From assembly GCA_963802635.1 (NCBI GenBank), contig CAWDJJ010000001.1:1550001-1614000 (forward strand): DNA of 64,000 bases, read 5' to 3'. This document shows positions 52,982 through 61,930 of the stretch, piece by piece. Position 1 is the first letter of the stretch. Each line of letters begins with the position of its first letter. Position numbers and translations under genes: made by a program. The stretch comes from CAVTLG01 sp963802635 (GTDB lineage Bacteria > Chloroflexota > Ktedonobacteria > Ktedonobacterales > Ktedonobacteraceae). The notes under the pieces are model-generated. The model saw only the letters and a program-made list of their open reading frames with translations. It did not search any database and had not been told where the DNA came from.

Positions 52982-53832
52982 GTACAGCGCCTCTGATCGA
53001 TATACAACAGGTAACATATTGCTACCCTGCTCAGGAGGCGCGGCGGGCGCATGCTCAACTAGCGCCTGCACTGCGCACTATCAGTCTTCAGGTTCAGCAG
53101 GGCGAATACGTTGCTATCCTGGGTCATAATGGCAGTGGCAAATCAACATTGGCGCGCCATTGTAACGCTCTATTATTGCCGCAGAGTGGACGTGTTCTGG
53201 TCACGGGACTTGACACTGCTGATAGCGGGCATTGGCGTACGATCCGCGATACGGTCGGCATCATTTTTCAGGACCCGGATAACCAGATTATTGCCACTGT
53301 AGTTGAAGATGATGTCGCGTGGGGACTCTGCGTGCGAGGCTTACCTATCACGCTTATTCGCGAGCGTGTAGCCAGCGCGCTGTCTGCCGTGGGCATGGAT
53401 CACTTACGCCAGCAGTCGCCGCAGAAGCTTTCAGGAGGACAGCGGCAGCGCCTGGCGATAGCGGGTGTGCTGGCATTGCGTCCACGCTGTATTATCGCGG
53501 ATGAAGCGACTGCCGCGCTCGATCCGCTGGCCCGTCAGGAAGTTATCGACTTGCTGCACCAACTCAATCAGCGCTATGGCATCACAATCCTGCATGTCAC
53601 CCATCTACTGGAAGAGATCGTGCAGGCGCAGCGTGTTGTTGTACTGCAACAAGGGCAAATTATCATGGAAGGTACACCAGCTACTATCTTTGCTGACATT
53701 GAGCGGTTGCGTGCGCTCAAATTAGCTATTCCAGAGCCTCTCGCCCTGGTTGCCCGCTTACGCGATGCTGGCATACCTATTGCGCGCGAGGCGCTCACGC
53801 TTGAAGCTATTGCCAGGGAGTTGTTGCATTGA
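52978..53832 (+). CDS. ecfA1: energy-coupling factor transporter ATPase 1
   Basis: 284 residues from ATG 52978. Walker A LGHNGSGKSTLARH, Q-loop GIIFQDPDNQI (the DPDNQ of EcfA/CbiO), signature LSGGQRQRLAIAGVL, Walker B CIIADEATAALD and switch His in ILHVTHLLEE. The usual EcfA C-terminal helices follow. Start overlaps the preceding stop by ATGA; end overlaps the next start by TTGA. Confidence 0.9.
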   Translation: MSTAPLIDIQQVTYCYPAQEARRAHAQLAPALRTISLQVQQGEYVAILGHNGSGKSTLARHCNALLLPQSGRVLVTGLDTADSGHWRTIRDTVGIIFQDPDNQIIATVVEDDVAWGLCVRGLPITLIRERVASALSAVGMDHLRQQSPQKLSGGQRQRLAIAGVLALRPRCIIADEATAALDPLARQEVIDLLHQLNQRYGITILHVTHLLEEIVQAQRVVVLQQGQIIMEGTPATIFADIERLRALKLAIPEPLALVARLRDAGIPIAREALTLEAIARELLH

Positions 53833-54731
53833 CTGAGCCGATTATCCTTACACACCATCTTTCGCACGCCTATCTTGCAGGCTCGACCCATAAGCAGGCG
53901 CTCATTGATATCAATCTAGAGATTGCGCGGGGGAGCTGTGTTGCCATTATTGGCAGCAATGGCTCTGGCAAGACGACGCTGGTGCAGCATTTCAATGGCC
54001 TGCTGCGCCCCACCTCCGGCACAATCCGCGTAGATGGCGTGAACATGGGAGAGCCGAAGGTGGATTTGCGAGCGTTGCGGCAACGTGTAGGCATGTTGTT
54101 CCAGTTTCCCGAGACGCAGTTGTTTGAGCGCACGATTTTTGCTGATGTCGCCTTTGGTCCGCGCCGTATGCAACTGGGCCGACGCGAGGTGCGTTCTCGC
54201 GTGCTTGCCGCGTTGGAGGCTGTAGGACTTCCGCACCACGAGTACGCGCAACGTTCACCCTTCGATCTAAGTGGGGGACAGCGCAGACGCGTTGCTCTGG
54301 CTGGCGTGTTAGCTATGATGCCAACGGTGCTTGTGCTTGACGAACCCTCTGTTGGACTCGATGCCGAAGGGCGTGCGGAATTTTATCAGGTTCTGCAGCG
54401 TATTCAACAGGAGCGCAATGAGACGATTGTGCTGGTCTCGCATGACATGGCTGAGGTGGCAAGCATGGCCGACTGGATCTATGTGCTCCATCATGGTCGT
54501 TTGGTGATGCAGGGGACGCCGCGCCATATTTTTGCGCAGGGAGAGCAGTTGCGCACATTTGATCTGGCAGTGCCGCCGTTAAGTGCATTGCTCACGCTTT
54601 TACGTCAGCAGGGAGTGTCTGTTCCTGATGATATACTCACATTAGATGAGGTGTTTTCGTTCTTATGTCAGTGGCAAGCAGCAACAGGGCGTACTCTGGG
54701 GGACAATGCCGTTGAAATGAGACGACCTTGA
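53829..54731 (+). CDS. ecfA2: energy-coupling factor transporter ATPase 2
   Basis: 300 residues from a TTG overlapping the ecfA1 stop (TTGA). Walker A IGSNGSGKTTLVQH, Q-loop VGMLFQFPETQLFE (typical EcfA2 FQFPE-QLF), signature LSGGQRRRVALAGVL, Walker B VLVLDEPSVGLD and VLVSHDMAEV. EcfA1-EcfA2 should form the ATPase heterodimer of an ECF transporter. No ecfT gene follows in the window, so the T subunit must be elsewhere, as is typical for shared group II systems. Confidence 0.9.
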   Translation: MTEPIILTHHLSHAYLAGSTHKQALIDINLEIARGSCVAIIGSNGSGKTTLVQHFNGLLRPTSGTIRVDGVNMGEPKVDLRALRQRVGMLFQFPETQLFERTIFADVAFGPRRMQLGRREVRSRVLAALEAVGLPHHEYAQRSPFDLSGGQRRRVALAGVLAMMPTVLVLDEPSVGLDAEGRAEFYQVLQRIQQERNETIVLVSHDMAEVASMADWIYVLHHGRLVMQGTPRHIFAQGEQLRTFDLAVPPLSALLTLLRQQGVSVPDDILTLDEVFSFLCQWQAATGRTLGDNAVEMRRP

Positions 54732-54836
54732 ATGTGCAAATGTAGAACCCTCGTGGTTCTCTTCAACGGTCTCCTGATACTCCTTCTCCTATTTGGTTAT
54801 CACCTGTCAACAAAGTACTGGTATGTGGAAATGCTT

Positions 54837-56705
54837 TTATGATAAGGAGTGAATCTCCCCATTCTGATCCACAAAAAGAGAGTAGACCATAGAAAGGGCA
54901 TCAGTCCGTTCTCCATGCTGAAATGAGACATGGCCATTGTCGGTTACTACTCCTGGAATTGTTGCATTGATCTCAAGCAAGATCTCCAAGAGATTATTGC
55001 GTATCGCATGTATATCACCTGTTGTCGATATATTCTGTATTGCGTAAAACATCGTCTTAGCTGCGTCATAAGCAAGTACACTGTCGCTATTGGGACATAT
55101 GTTAAAAGTCCCGTCGTAATGAGCATAAAAATCACCCTGATTGTTTTTACAATTGGATGGCGGCAGGCTAAAAGAAGTATAATAAAGACGGCTTTTGGCC
55201 TGAGATGGAATCTCTAAATAGGGATATTCTTTTGTGTAACTAAGCCCGTCTCCACCAACAACCTCGATATGGGGGTTTGGGCCTGGGTCCTTCGCATCGA
55301 GTTCCTCTAAGACCGTCTGTGCGTCTTCTGAGTAACCTGGCAGGTAGATGATGTCAGGATGCTGACTCACAAGATTATTTATGTCAGATATGATCTGCCC
55401 TGTGTTATTTTGGTTATACCCTGGGGTTGGGATTAGATGTATGTTTGGATAAGATTGTTGCACAACAGACTTAAAATCCTGAGAGAGATTGGTACTATAA
55501 AAACTGTCGTTCGTTGTTAAAACAGCGACGTTTATGGTCTGTTGCTTTATATTTTGTCCATTATGGGCACGCTGGAATGCAGTTTCAACGAGTTGAGCAC
55601 CGACCTCTGCTTGTATTTCATTCATGGGAGTCACACGAAAAAAGTAGGGGTTCAGTTGTTGAGATAGCTGATCTACTGTAGCTGTTGGGGATATAACGGG
55701 TAGTCCCGTGCTTGTTAAATCATGTACAGCTTTGATCACCGGATCAGTATTCTGGTCACCATTGCCACTAATCGGCCAGCCAAGTATCGCAATCAGATGA
55801 TTGTCTTGGGAGGCTAATGTTTCGATCTGTTGCTCTACTTGACTGGCAAAGCCTGACTCGCCGCCTATATTGGCGATGAGAAAACGAATGGGCATGCCGC
55901 CTGTATTAAAGGCATTGTCGTTGTACTCGGACAAAGCTTGGTAAAAGCCACGAAGCTCATCCCTCCCAATATCCACCCCCTGATCATCGCCCGAAAGCAT
56001 GGTGACTACCACAATATCATAGTAGTTTGGGGCGCTCTTGGCTGATTGATCCTGAATGTAGATCAATGGTTCTGCATCTTGTTGCGTTCTTCCTTGTGCA
56101 TTGCTCCAAGCTTTACCATTACCTGCTCGATATGCTTGGGCTGCTGAAGCCATGTTCGGGTCATCGCCAAAATGAAGGGTTTGACTTTGGGGACCGTCAA
56201 GCCGAAAACTGCCATCACTTATCCCAATGCACTCTTGTCCCTGTCCTTTTGCTTGCTGCATGTTTGCATGAATCGCATTCTGATTAATAGGAAAGTAATA
56301 GTGAAAATAAGCTGGAACAACCCACCCAACTTGCCACTCAGGGTATACTTGACAAGCAGATGCTTGGGGCGGAAAAACAAGAGCAGTATCAATTAAAGTA
56401 GGCAATCCAAATACGGTGATTATAACAAGTAAGACACGTCCTTTAGTGAAGAGGCTTTTTACAAGCTTCCACAGGCTAGAAAGAGAGACTGGTGTCTTTG
56501 AAGAGGAACCACCAGGGGAGGAGGATGGTAATGATTGAATAGATTGAACCCATTGATTATAGACAGCCATCACGTTATAAACTATAAGCATAATAGCCAT
56601 AGGTAATGGCACTCCCTGTGTTAATGCTTGTATACCGACGATACAAATAATGCTTATAATAAAAGAGAGAGACACAATCCACGGTTTGGTGGGAACGGAA
56701 ATCAT
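54837..56705 (-). CDS. membrane-anchored type I periplasmic-binding (receptor-like) protein
   Basis: 622 residues. Three hydrophobic helices at the N terminus (about 10-30, 36-52 and 92-112), then a large outer domain of the ANF/Leu-Ile-Val-binding type: YDIVVVTMLSGDDQGVDIGRDELRGF, IAILGWPISG, GLPVISPTATVDQLS, FFRVTPMNEIQAEVGAQLVETAF, NVAVLTTNDSFYSTNL and DIIYLPGYSEDAQTVLEEL. Same outer fold as the protein at 36714-39035 but a different membrane part. No transporter genes around it, so it looks like a sensor subunit; partner unknown. Confidence 0.75.
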   Translation of the reverse strand: MISVPTKPWIVSLSFIISIICIVGIQALTQGVPLPMAIMLIVYNVMAVYNQWVQSIQSLPSSSPGGSSSKTPVSLSSLWKLVKSLFTKGRVLLVIITVFGLPTLIDTALVFPPQASACQVYPEWQVGWVVPAYFHYYFPINQNAIHANMQQAKGQGQECIGISDGSFRLDGPQSQTLHFGDDPNMASAAQAYRAGNGKAWSNAQGRTQQDAEPLIYIQDQSAKSAPNYYDIVVVTMLSGDDQGVDIGRDELRGFYQALSEYNDNAFNTGGMPIRFLIANIGGESGFASQVEQQIETLASQDNHLIAILGWPISGNGDQNTDPVIKAVHDLTSTGLPVISPTATVDQLSQQLNPYFFRVTPMNEIQAEVGAQLVETAFQRAHNGQNIKQQTINVAVLTTNDSFYSTNLSQDFKSVVQQSYPNIHLIPTPGYNQNNTGQIISDINNLVSQHPDIIYLPGYSEDAQTVLEELDAKDPGPNPHIEVVGGDGLSYTKEYPYLEIPSQAKSRLYYTSFSLPPSNCKNNQGDFYAHYDGTFNICPNSDSVLAYDAAKTMFYAIQNISTTGDIHAIRNNLLEILLEINATIPGVVTDNGHVSFQHGERTDALSMVYSLFVDQNGEIHSLS

Positions 56706-56854
56706 ATAGTAACCTCACATAATAAGTTTTCTCCGGCTTTACGAAACTCAGAGGAGTTGCTAGCTAGTAGGGATGTTGAAAGAGTTTCAGTGCATCAAAC
56801 TTCATCTATATAATATGTACCTCTACTATTCTTCAGCAACAATGGCAGGCTTTT

Positions 56855-56883
56855 TTGAAATATTAGGTACTTTGGGGTATAAT
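56855..56883 (+). promoter_or_regulatory. promoter TTGAAA-N17-TATAAT for the HAD gene
   Basis: TTGAAA (56855-56860) and TATAAT (56878-56883) are 17 bases apart. The predicted transcript has a leader of about 225 bases before 57116. Confidence 0.75.
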
Positions 56884-57008
56884 CGTATCTCCGACATGGG
56901 ATTGTTCAGTGGATGTATACGAAGATGATGCAGTGAGATGCCATAGATCGCTAGATTGTATCATTTCAATAACACGGGGTGAGAAAAGCGCTCAGAGGAT
57001 GGGACGTC

Positions 57009-57069
57009 AGCGGGGGCAAGCCCCGCCGCTACGCGAAGGTGCGTGTGATCAGGGTCGAGGCCGCGTAGA
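57009..57069 (+). other. structured leader with hairpins before the HAD gene
   Basis: AGCGGGGGCAAGCCCCGCC folds into a GC hairpin, and CTACGCG ... CGCGTAG into a second one. A third, AGACAA ... TTGTCT, follows at about 57069-57092. The first two look like a GC-rich dispersed repeat inserted into the leader rather than a known riboswitch class. Confidence 0.45.
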
Positions 57070-57115
57070 GACAATGCCTTGCGGTTGTCTAAGCTGCGAT
57101 AAGGAGGAAATAGCA

Positions 57116-57910
57116 ATGCAAGCGGTTCGTGGGATACTACTGGACATTGATGGAGTCTTACATGTAAGCATGCGTCCGCTAGCAGGTGCGGCGGCAACAC
57201 TGTCCTGGTTGGAGCAGCAGCAGGGCTATCGGGTCGCTTTTATAACTAACACCACCACTATGTCACGTGCTACGCTGGCGCAGCGTCTGCAGCAGATTGG
57301 TTTGCCTGTTCGCGAGTCGCAAATAGTAACTGCTCCAGCGGCGACCGCTAGCTATATCCGGCAACATTTCCCCGGCAAGCGCTGCTGGCTCTTAACCAAA
57401 GGTGACACCGCTGTAGATTTCGCTGGCATTGAACTGGTCGATGCTCAGGCCGATGTCGTAGTGATTGGTGGCGCAGAAGAATTGCTCACCTACGAGGCCA
57501 TGAACGCGGCCTTTCGTATGCTGATGGACGGAGCTGTCCTGCTAGCCATGCACAACAATCTGTATTGGCGCACCAGTGAAGGCTTACAGCTAGACAGTGG
57601 TCCCTTTGTGCGTGCATTAGAGATTGCTACAGGCAAGCAGGCGATCATCGTGGGCAAACCGGAGCGAGCATTTTTCGAGCAAGCCTTGCAGGTCATACAT
57701 GTCTCGGCTGATGAAACCGTCATGGTCGGTGATGATATCGAAAATGATATTGGTGGTGCGCAAAAAGCGGGTTTGCGTGGCATCCTGGTCTCCACGGGGA
57801 AGCACAACGCCAGTTCCCCGCTACTGGCGCGTGTGCAACCTACGACCATTCTGGCGTCAATCGCTGATTTGCCACAATGGCTTGACAGTCAAACGGCTGA
57901 TCATACTTAG
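57116..57910 (+). CDS. HAD-superfamily sugar/nucleotide phosphatase (NagD/LHPP-like)
   Basis: 264 residues from ATG 57116, which follows AAGGAGGAAA; the frame extends upstream through the structured leader without a good start. Motif I LLDIDGVLHVS (D-x-D), motif II FITNTTTMS, the cap domain (LLTYEAMNAAFRMLMDGAVLLAM), motif III Lys in IVGKPERAFF and motif IV VGDDIENDIGGAQ. NagD/LHPP-type class IIA HAD phosphatase with small-molecule substrate. Not known which. Confidence 0.88.
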   Translation: MQAVRGILLDIDGVLHVSMRPLAGAAATLSWLEQQQGYRVAFITNTTTMSRATLAQRLQQIGLPVRESQIVTAPAATASYIRQHFPGKRCWLLTKGDTAVDFAGIELVDAQADVVVIGGAEELLTYEAMNAAFRMLMDGAVLLAMHNNLYWRTSEGLQLDSGPFVRALEIATGKQAIIVGKPERAFFEQALQVIHVSADETVMVGDDIENDIGGAQKAGLRGILVSTGKHNASSPLLARVQPTTILASIADLPQWLDSQTADHT

Positions 57911-57945
57911 ATTGCTTGATATCTGAGCGCTGCTCTCCATCGCTC

Positions 57946-57975
57946 TTGCGTTTTAAGCAGGACTGTTACTATAAT
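57946..57975 (+). promoter_or_regulatory. promoter giving a leaderless WYL-regulator mRNA
   Basis: TTGCGT (57946-57951) and TATAAT (57970-57975) are 18 bases apart. Transcription would start about seven bases later, at the ATG at 57983. Confidence 0.55.
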
Positions 57976-57982
57976 GGATGGT

Positions 57983-58975
57983 ATGCAGAAGACGGAACGT
58001 CTGTTAGCTATCGCACTATTGCTACAGGCGCGCGGCAAAATGACCGCAAAGCGTCTTGCCGCTATCCTGGGAGTCTCAAAGCGCACTGTCTATCGCGACA
58101 TTACGTCTCTGTCGCTGGCACATGTACCGGTATCGATGGATTATGGGCCTGGCGGCGGGTATTACTTACCTGGTGATTACCACTTAGAACCCGCGCATTT
58201 TACGCGCGAGGAAGCGATCTCCTTGATCCTGAGTACCGACATGTCCGGTAGTTATGATCTCTTCGCTGATGATGATGATCTTCATCGTGCGCTCATCAAG
58301 CTAGAGTCTGTGCTGTCTGAAGAGTATCGCGCTGACGTCAAAGTAGCCCGTGAACGTATTCTTTTTGATACATCGGCCTGGTGTGGGAGCGATCCATCCA
58401 CCTCCTATTTAGAGACTATGCGAGCGGCAGTCCTGGGCGCTTATCAGCTTGAAGTTCTCTGTCCATGCACCCTGTGCAGCGATAGTATGCAAGCATGCCT
58501 TGCTTGGCGGCGTATTGAGCCATATGGCCTGGTTTTCAAAGGGGTCTCGCGTCGCCACGTGCGTACAGGCGTGTGGTATCTTGTTGCCTTTTGTCAGTCC
58601 TGTCAGACATTTGAACCCTTGCGCGTCGACTCTATCGAGCAAATACAGGTGTGTCCAGAGCGCGTTCATCTGCGACCTGATTTCAACTTGCGCACGTACT
58701 GGCGTGAGGCGCGCAAGCACCTGGAAAAGCAGAAACACCTGTTTGCTCTGACCTTATATGTCTCGCTTGCCGGTCGCCATAATTTAAAGGGGAATGTCAA
58801 GGTGCTTGAAGAGGGAGCTGATGGAAGCGTGATTGTGTGTAGCGAAATGGCATCTTTTGATGATGCGCTGGCTTACGCGCTGAAATTTAGAGCGGATGCC
58901 GTGGTGCTCGAACCGGAAAGTGTACGTGCTGCCGTTGCGGCTACCGCGCATGCTATCGCGGAGATGTATCGTTGA
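57983..58975 (+). CDS. HTH-WYL transcriptional regulator
   Basis: 330 residues from ATG 57983; an ATG three codons before it is part of the -10 box, so the later one is preferred. N-terminal winged helix (RLLAIALLLQARGKMTAKRLAAILGVSKRTVYRDI, then DYGPGGGYYLP) and a C-terminal WYL domain (GVSRRHVRTGVWYLVAFCQSC, EPLRVDSIEQIQV). A WCX-like terminal region follows. YafY/PafC-type regulators sense DNA damage products or other ligands. Immediately downstream of the HAD gene but with its own promoter. Confidence 0.85.
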   Translation: MQKTERLLAIALLLQARGKMTAKRLAAILGVSKRTVYRDITSLSLAHVPVSMDYGPGGGYYLPGDYHLEPAHFTREEAISLILSTDMSGSYDLFADDDDLHRALIKLESVLSEEYRADVKVARERILFDTSAWCGSDPSTSYLETMRAAVLGAYQLEVLCPCTLCSDSMQACLAWRRIEPYGLVFKGVSRRHVRTGVWYLVAFCQSCQTFEPLRVDSIEQIQVCPERVHLRPDFNLRTYWREARKHLEKQKHLFALTLYVSLAGRHNLKGNVKVLEEGADGSVIVCSEMASFDDALAYALKFRADAVVLEPESVRAAVAATAHAIAEMYR

Positions 58976-59226
58976 AAGTGGCTCCATTGCAGCGCCATCC
59001 CTGCATGCCTGATCCTATCGGCCCTTATTTCTACGTAAGTGCCTGTATATAGGCAATTTTGGCTATATTTATCTGTATATCTTCATGTATCAACGTGATC
59101 TGTAGTATGATATATATGTTCCCATGAAACATGCCGGTTGGTAGTCGTGTGTGTGTGTGTGCTCTCATGGCGTCAAGGGACAGTGTTTACAGGAATGTGG
59201 AGGTTGTCGATTGAAGAGAGGATATA
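58976..59226. other. intergenic region with a short GT microsatellite
   Basis: About 250 bases upstream of the LysM gene. It has seven GT units at about 59147-59160 and an AT-rich tract (TATGATATATATG) that may be the promoter. No c-di-AMP riboswitch features were recognised. Confidence 0.4.
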
Positions 59227-59886
59227 TTGCAATCACATCAACGCATCTTGTCATGGGTATGTCAAGATAACCGTTTGAGAATTTTGAGTGTTGTGGTAGT
59301 TTTCGGACTACTTTTATTAGGCTTTAGTGTTAATGGGCAAAAAGCACATGCGAGTGCAGCCTGTACCGGGAAAACCTATACGATAGTATGGGGCGATACG
59401 CTGAGTCAGATAGCCAGCCGTTATAAAACAACGTGGGAGATACTGGCATCGGTCGACGCTATTGCCGATCCCAATCTTATCTATGCGGGTCAGAGTCTCT
59501 GTATTCCCGCCCGTGGGTCAGTGAGTAGTAACGCTGCGCAGAGTGCGCCGATCAATACAGCCGCAAAATCTGTGGCTCCTGCTCCTCCCACGACAACAGC
59601 TTCAGCTCCTACTCAGGTCGAAAGTGGTAGCGTTGCGAGTATGATTTCCGAGGTTTTTGGTGCCTATGCATCATCTGCTACGAGTATTGCTACGTGTGAG
59701 TCTGGCCTGAATCCCAGTGCCACCAACCCATCGAGCGGCGCAGCAGGACTTTTCCAGATTCTCCCAAGTACCTGGAGCACAACTTCAGAGGCTGGCAGTT
59801 CTCCTTACAGTGCTAAGGCGAATATTCTTGCCGCCCATGAGATCTTTGTGCGTGACGGTTATAGCTGGAGAGAATGGGTTTGTTAA
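59227..59886 (+). CDS. secreted LysM-transglycosylase-like cell-wall hydrolase
   Basis: 219 residues from a TTG with GAGAGG upstream. A signal helix (LRILSVVVVFGLLLLGFSV) is followed by a LysM module (KTYTIVWGDTLSQIASRYKT ... LIYAGQSLCIP), a Pro/Thr/Ala linker and a C-terminal lysozyme-like domain: ATSIATCESGLNPSATNPSS with the catalytic Glu, GAAGLFQILPSTW and the AANILAAHEIF-type helix. It resembles Rpf/SLT-type resuscitation or wall-turnover enzymes. Acts on peptidoglycan outside the cell. Confidence 0.85.
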   Translation: MQSHQRILSWVCQDNRLRILSVVVVFGLLLLGFSVNGQKAHASAACTGKTYTIVWGDTLSQIASRYKTTWEILASVDAIADPNLIYAGQSLCIPARGSVSSNAAQSAPINTAAKSVAPAPPTTTASAPTQVESGSVASMISEVFGAYASSATSIATCESGLNPSATNPSSGAAGLFQILPSTWSTTSEAGSSPYSAKANILAAHEIFVRDGYSWREWVC

Positions 59887-60114
59887 CCTTAATGCTGAAC
59901 TGTACGGCCATTGTGGTCTGTGCATCAAGCATGTTTTCATGCAAGTGGATAAATGACGCTCGGTCGTTTTCATAGACGGGCCAACCACTTCGCAGATACT
60001 GCACCAGTGTAGTCGACACTGCAGGGTAAAGTAGCTTACAACCTGCACAATTCCTGTAAATAGGCGCACCCGCTTCTGAGCTGTCCATCATGCTCGAAGC
60101 GGGTGCGCTGTGCG

Positions 60115-60453
60115 CTATCGCAGCAATTCTTGCTGAAATGTCTGTAGAAAGCTATCGACGAATTGCTCGTCATAGTCCGAGACCAATCCTCTCGTATGCA
60201 TGTGGATGAAGGTCGTTCGTATGGCATGCTTGCTCTCAGCGACGCTCGTCTTGGTGTGGGTCGCGTCTGGTATGTGAGCATGTCGCCTGAACAACAATCT
60301 TGTCCGGTTGTATATGGAGCGAGAGAATGATTGCTGCCGCCATCTGTTCTGCCTGGCTCCTTCAATGAGAGCGAGCGTCTGCTCAATTTTAGCTTCTTGT
60401 AGGCGCTGCTCCATACGTTGTTCTGCTATATGCTGGTACAGTGCAAAATACAT
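60115..60453 (-). CDS. hypothetical protein downstream of the ArsR regulator
   Basis: 112 residues. ATG 60453 follows GGAG. It is helical and very basic at its middle (RQNRWRQQSFSRSIYNRTRLLFRRH). No recognised domain. It starts 37 bases after the regulator and shares its strand, so it is probably in the same operon. Real gene status is moderate. Confidence 0.45.
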   Translation of the reverse strand: MYFALYQHIAEQRMEQRLQEAKIEQTLALIEGARQNRWRQQSFSRSIYNRTRLLFRRHAHIPDATHTKTSVAESKHAIRTTFIHMHTRGLVSDYDEQFVDSFLQTFQQELLR

Positions 60454-60490
60454 AGTGCTCCATATCCTTTCGTGTGCACGCTATACACTA

Positions 60491-61582
60491 TCAATCCACA
60501 TCGTGATAATCGTTGTGGCTCATCAGGTAGGCATGTAGTAGTTCGGACACTTGAGAGAGCTTGTCCTGGCGTAAGCTATAGAGATTTTCGTTGGGCTGTG
60601 CGAGTACTAAGCCTGCTGTGCGCAATGTCGCCAGGTGATAGTGCATCGTCGTTTTGGAGACCCCGAACTCGTCGGCTATTTCCTGAAGGGAGTAGCTTCT
60701 GCTGGTGAGCATTTTGAGTATGCGTAGACGGCGTTCATCGGCGAGCGCTTTGTACAACCTTACCAGGCGTGCGGGTGGAACGGGACTATCCTTCTCAATG
60801 CTCTCGTCGGCGACCGGATAACAAAAAATCATCATATCCTGGTAATCTGTGTGCGCATTCCAGGGTCGCATGACGAAACTGGGCGAAAGCAATACTCTGC
60901 GTACCCCAGGCTCTGCTACATACTTCAAGCCATTTGTCGCTATCTCAATCAGACCTTCCGGACTCATGGTAGACTGGAGCGTTCTCTTCGTTGTGGCGTC
61001 TCGCTCAAGAATCGGTCGCACTTGCGGTTCGAGGGAGCGAAAGACCTGCTCATACCACTGTTGTAGTGTCGTCAACAGCTTGGTTTTTATCTCTGCCGGA
61101 TCAGTTGTGAAAAGTTGTCGTGTGTAAGCCTGTCGGCCTTCATCCTCAGGAACAGGTATCTTGAGGTATTGGCTCTGGGCTTCCGTATCACCCTGAGCTG
61201 CCAGATAAATGATATCCAATGGCACTATTTTACGCTCGCTCCTCTGATAGTAACCGAGCAGATGGAGACGTAACTCGTATGGCTCGATTAATTTAAAATA
61301 TTCAAGGAACATGGGCACATCGCGGGGCGCTGGTAGGTCGGCGACGAGTCCCAGTAAGGGAGACCAGCACTCCCAATGTATATTCGTAAGGAAGCTTGAG
61401 GTTGTCGCAAGGAGTTCTGGCGTCGTCTTCTGACGAATCATCTCAAACCAGATGTTGCCTACCTCGTACTCATAACCCTTTTGATCATGGAAGACCTGCA
61501 ATGTGAGCAGGAATTCGAACGCCAGACTGGTGTCAATTTCCACCGTCAGCATTCTCCCGGTTGTTGTACGTTGTAAAGACAT
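60491..61582 (-). CDS. ArsR-type HTH regulator with DUF5937-like N-terminal domain
   Basis: 363 residues. The long N-terminal domain (1-250: DTSLAFEFLLTLQVFHDQKGYEYEVG start) is like DUF5937 and probably senses a ligand. The C-terminal ~90 residues are an ArsR winged helix (RLVRLYKALADERRLRILKMLTSRSYSLQEIADEFGVSKTTMHYHLATLRTAGLV). No Cys cluster for metals is seen. It follows a TTGACA-N17-TATACT promoter with a palindrome at the transcription start, so it is likely self-repressed. The start could also be the ATG at MLTVEID (61552). Confidence 0.82.
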   Translation of the reverse strand: MSLQRTTTGRMLTVEIDTSLAFEFLLTLQVFHDQKGYEYEVGNIWFEMIRQKTTPELLATTSSFLTNIHWECWSPLLGLVADLPAPRDVPMFLEYFKLIEPYELRLHLLGYYQRSERKIVPLDIIYLAAQGDTEAQSQYLKIPVPEDEGRQAYTRQLFTTDPAEIKTKLLTTLQQWYEQVFRSLEPQVRPILERDATTKRTLQSTMSPEGLIEIATNGLKYVAEPGVRRVLLSPSFVMRPWNAHTDYQDMMIFCYPVADESIEKDSPVPPARLVRLYKALADERRLRILKMLTSRSYSLQEIADEFGVSKTTMHYHLATLRTAGLVLAQPNENLYSLRQDKLSQVSELLHAYLMSHNDYHDVD

Positions 61583-61631
61583 TGCCAGAAACCACCTATC
61601 TTATACGAAATTTGTCAATCATCCGATCTTT

Positions 61632-61653
61632 TCATACGAAATATCTCGTATGA
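61632..61653. promoter_or_regulatory. palindromic operator of the ArsR-type gene
   Basis: TCATACGA-AATATC-TCGTATGA, a perfect 8+8 inverted repeat with a 6-base spacer, lies over the expected transcription start of the minus-strand gene. A half-site (TATACGAAAT) is at 61602-61611. Binding of the dimeric regulator there would block transcription. Confidence 0.7.
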
Positions 61654-61657
61654 CTTA

Positions 61658-61686
61658 AGTATAACGAGCAGATTAGCCATTGTCAA
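61658..61686 (-). promoter_or_regulatory. promoter TTGACA-N17-TATACT of the ArsR-type gene
   Basis: On the minus strand TTGACA (61681-61686) and TATACT (61658-61663) are exactly 17 bases apart. The -35 box is consensus. Confidence 0.8.
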
Positions 61687-61762
61687 GCTTAATGATGAAA
61701 CTGCGCAAAGACAGATCTTACGGAATTGCATAGAAAGTGAAGAAATTTCTTGCCTGTTGAGC

Positions 61763-61790
61763 GTAAATCCCTGATAACGTTGGGATTTAC
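61763..61790. other. 9+9 hairpin in the gap upstream of the ArsR promoter
   Basis: GTAAATCCC ... GGGATTTAC with a 10-base loop. No T-run follows on either side, so terminator function is doubtful. It is the only structured element in the gap 61687-61930. Confidence 0.4.
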
Positions 61791-61930
61791 AGGATAGGCT
61801 GGTAATTTGCGCAGAAATAAGGTACTGTTTATTGTAGTCTTGGCCTTGCGTTCGGAATTACCAGATCCAGAAGGGGTTCACCAAAAAGTCACATGAACCA
61901 AAAATGTCGTGTCCCAACCGATGAGCGGCC

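Noticed and set aside
59147..59160. GT repeat before the LysM gene as a phase-variation tract
   Set aside because: Only seven units and outside the expected promoter spacing; too weak to claim.
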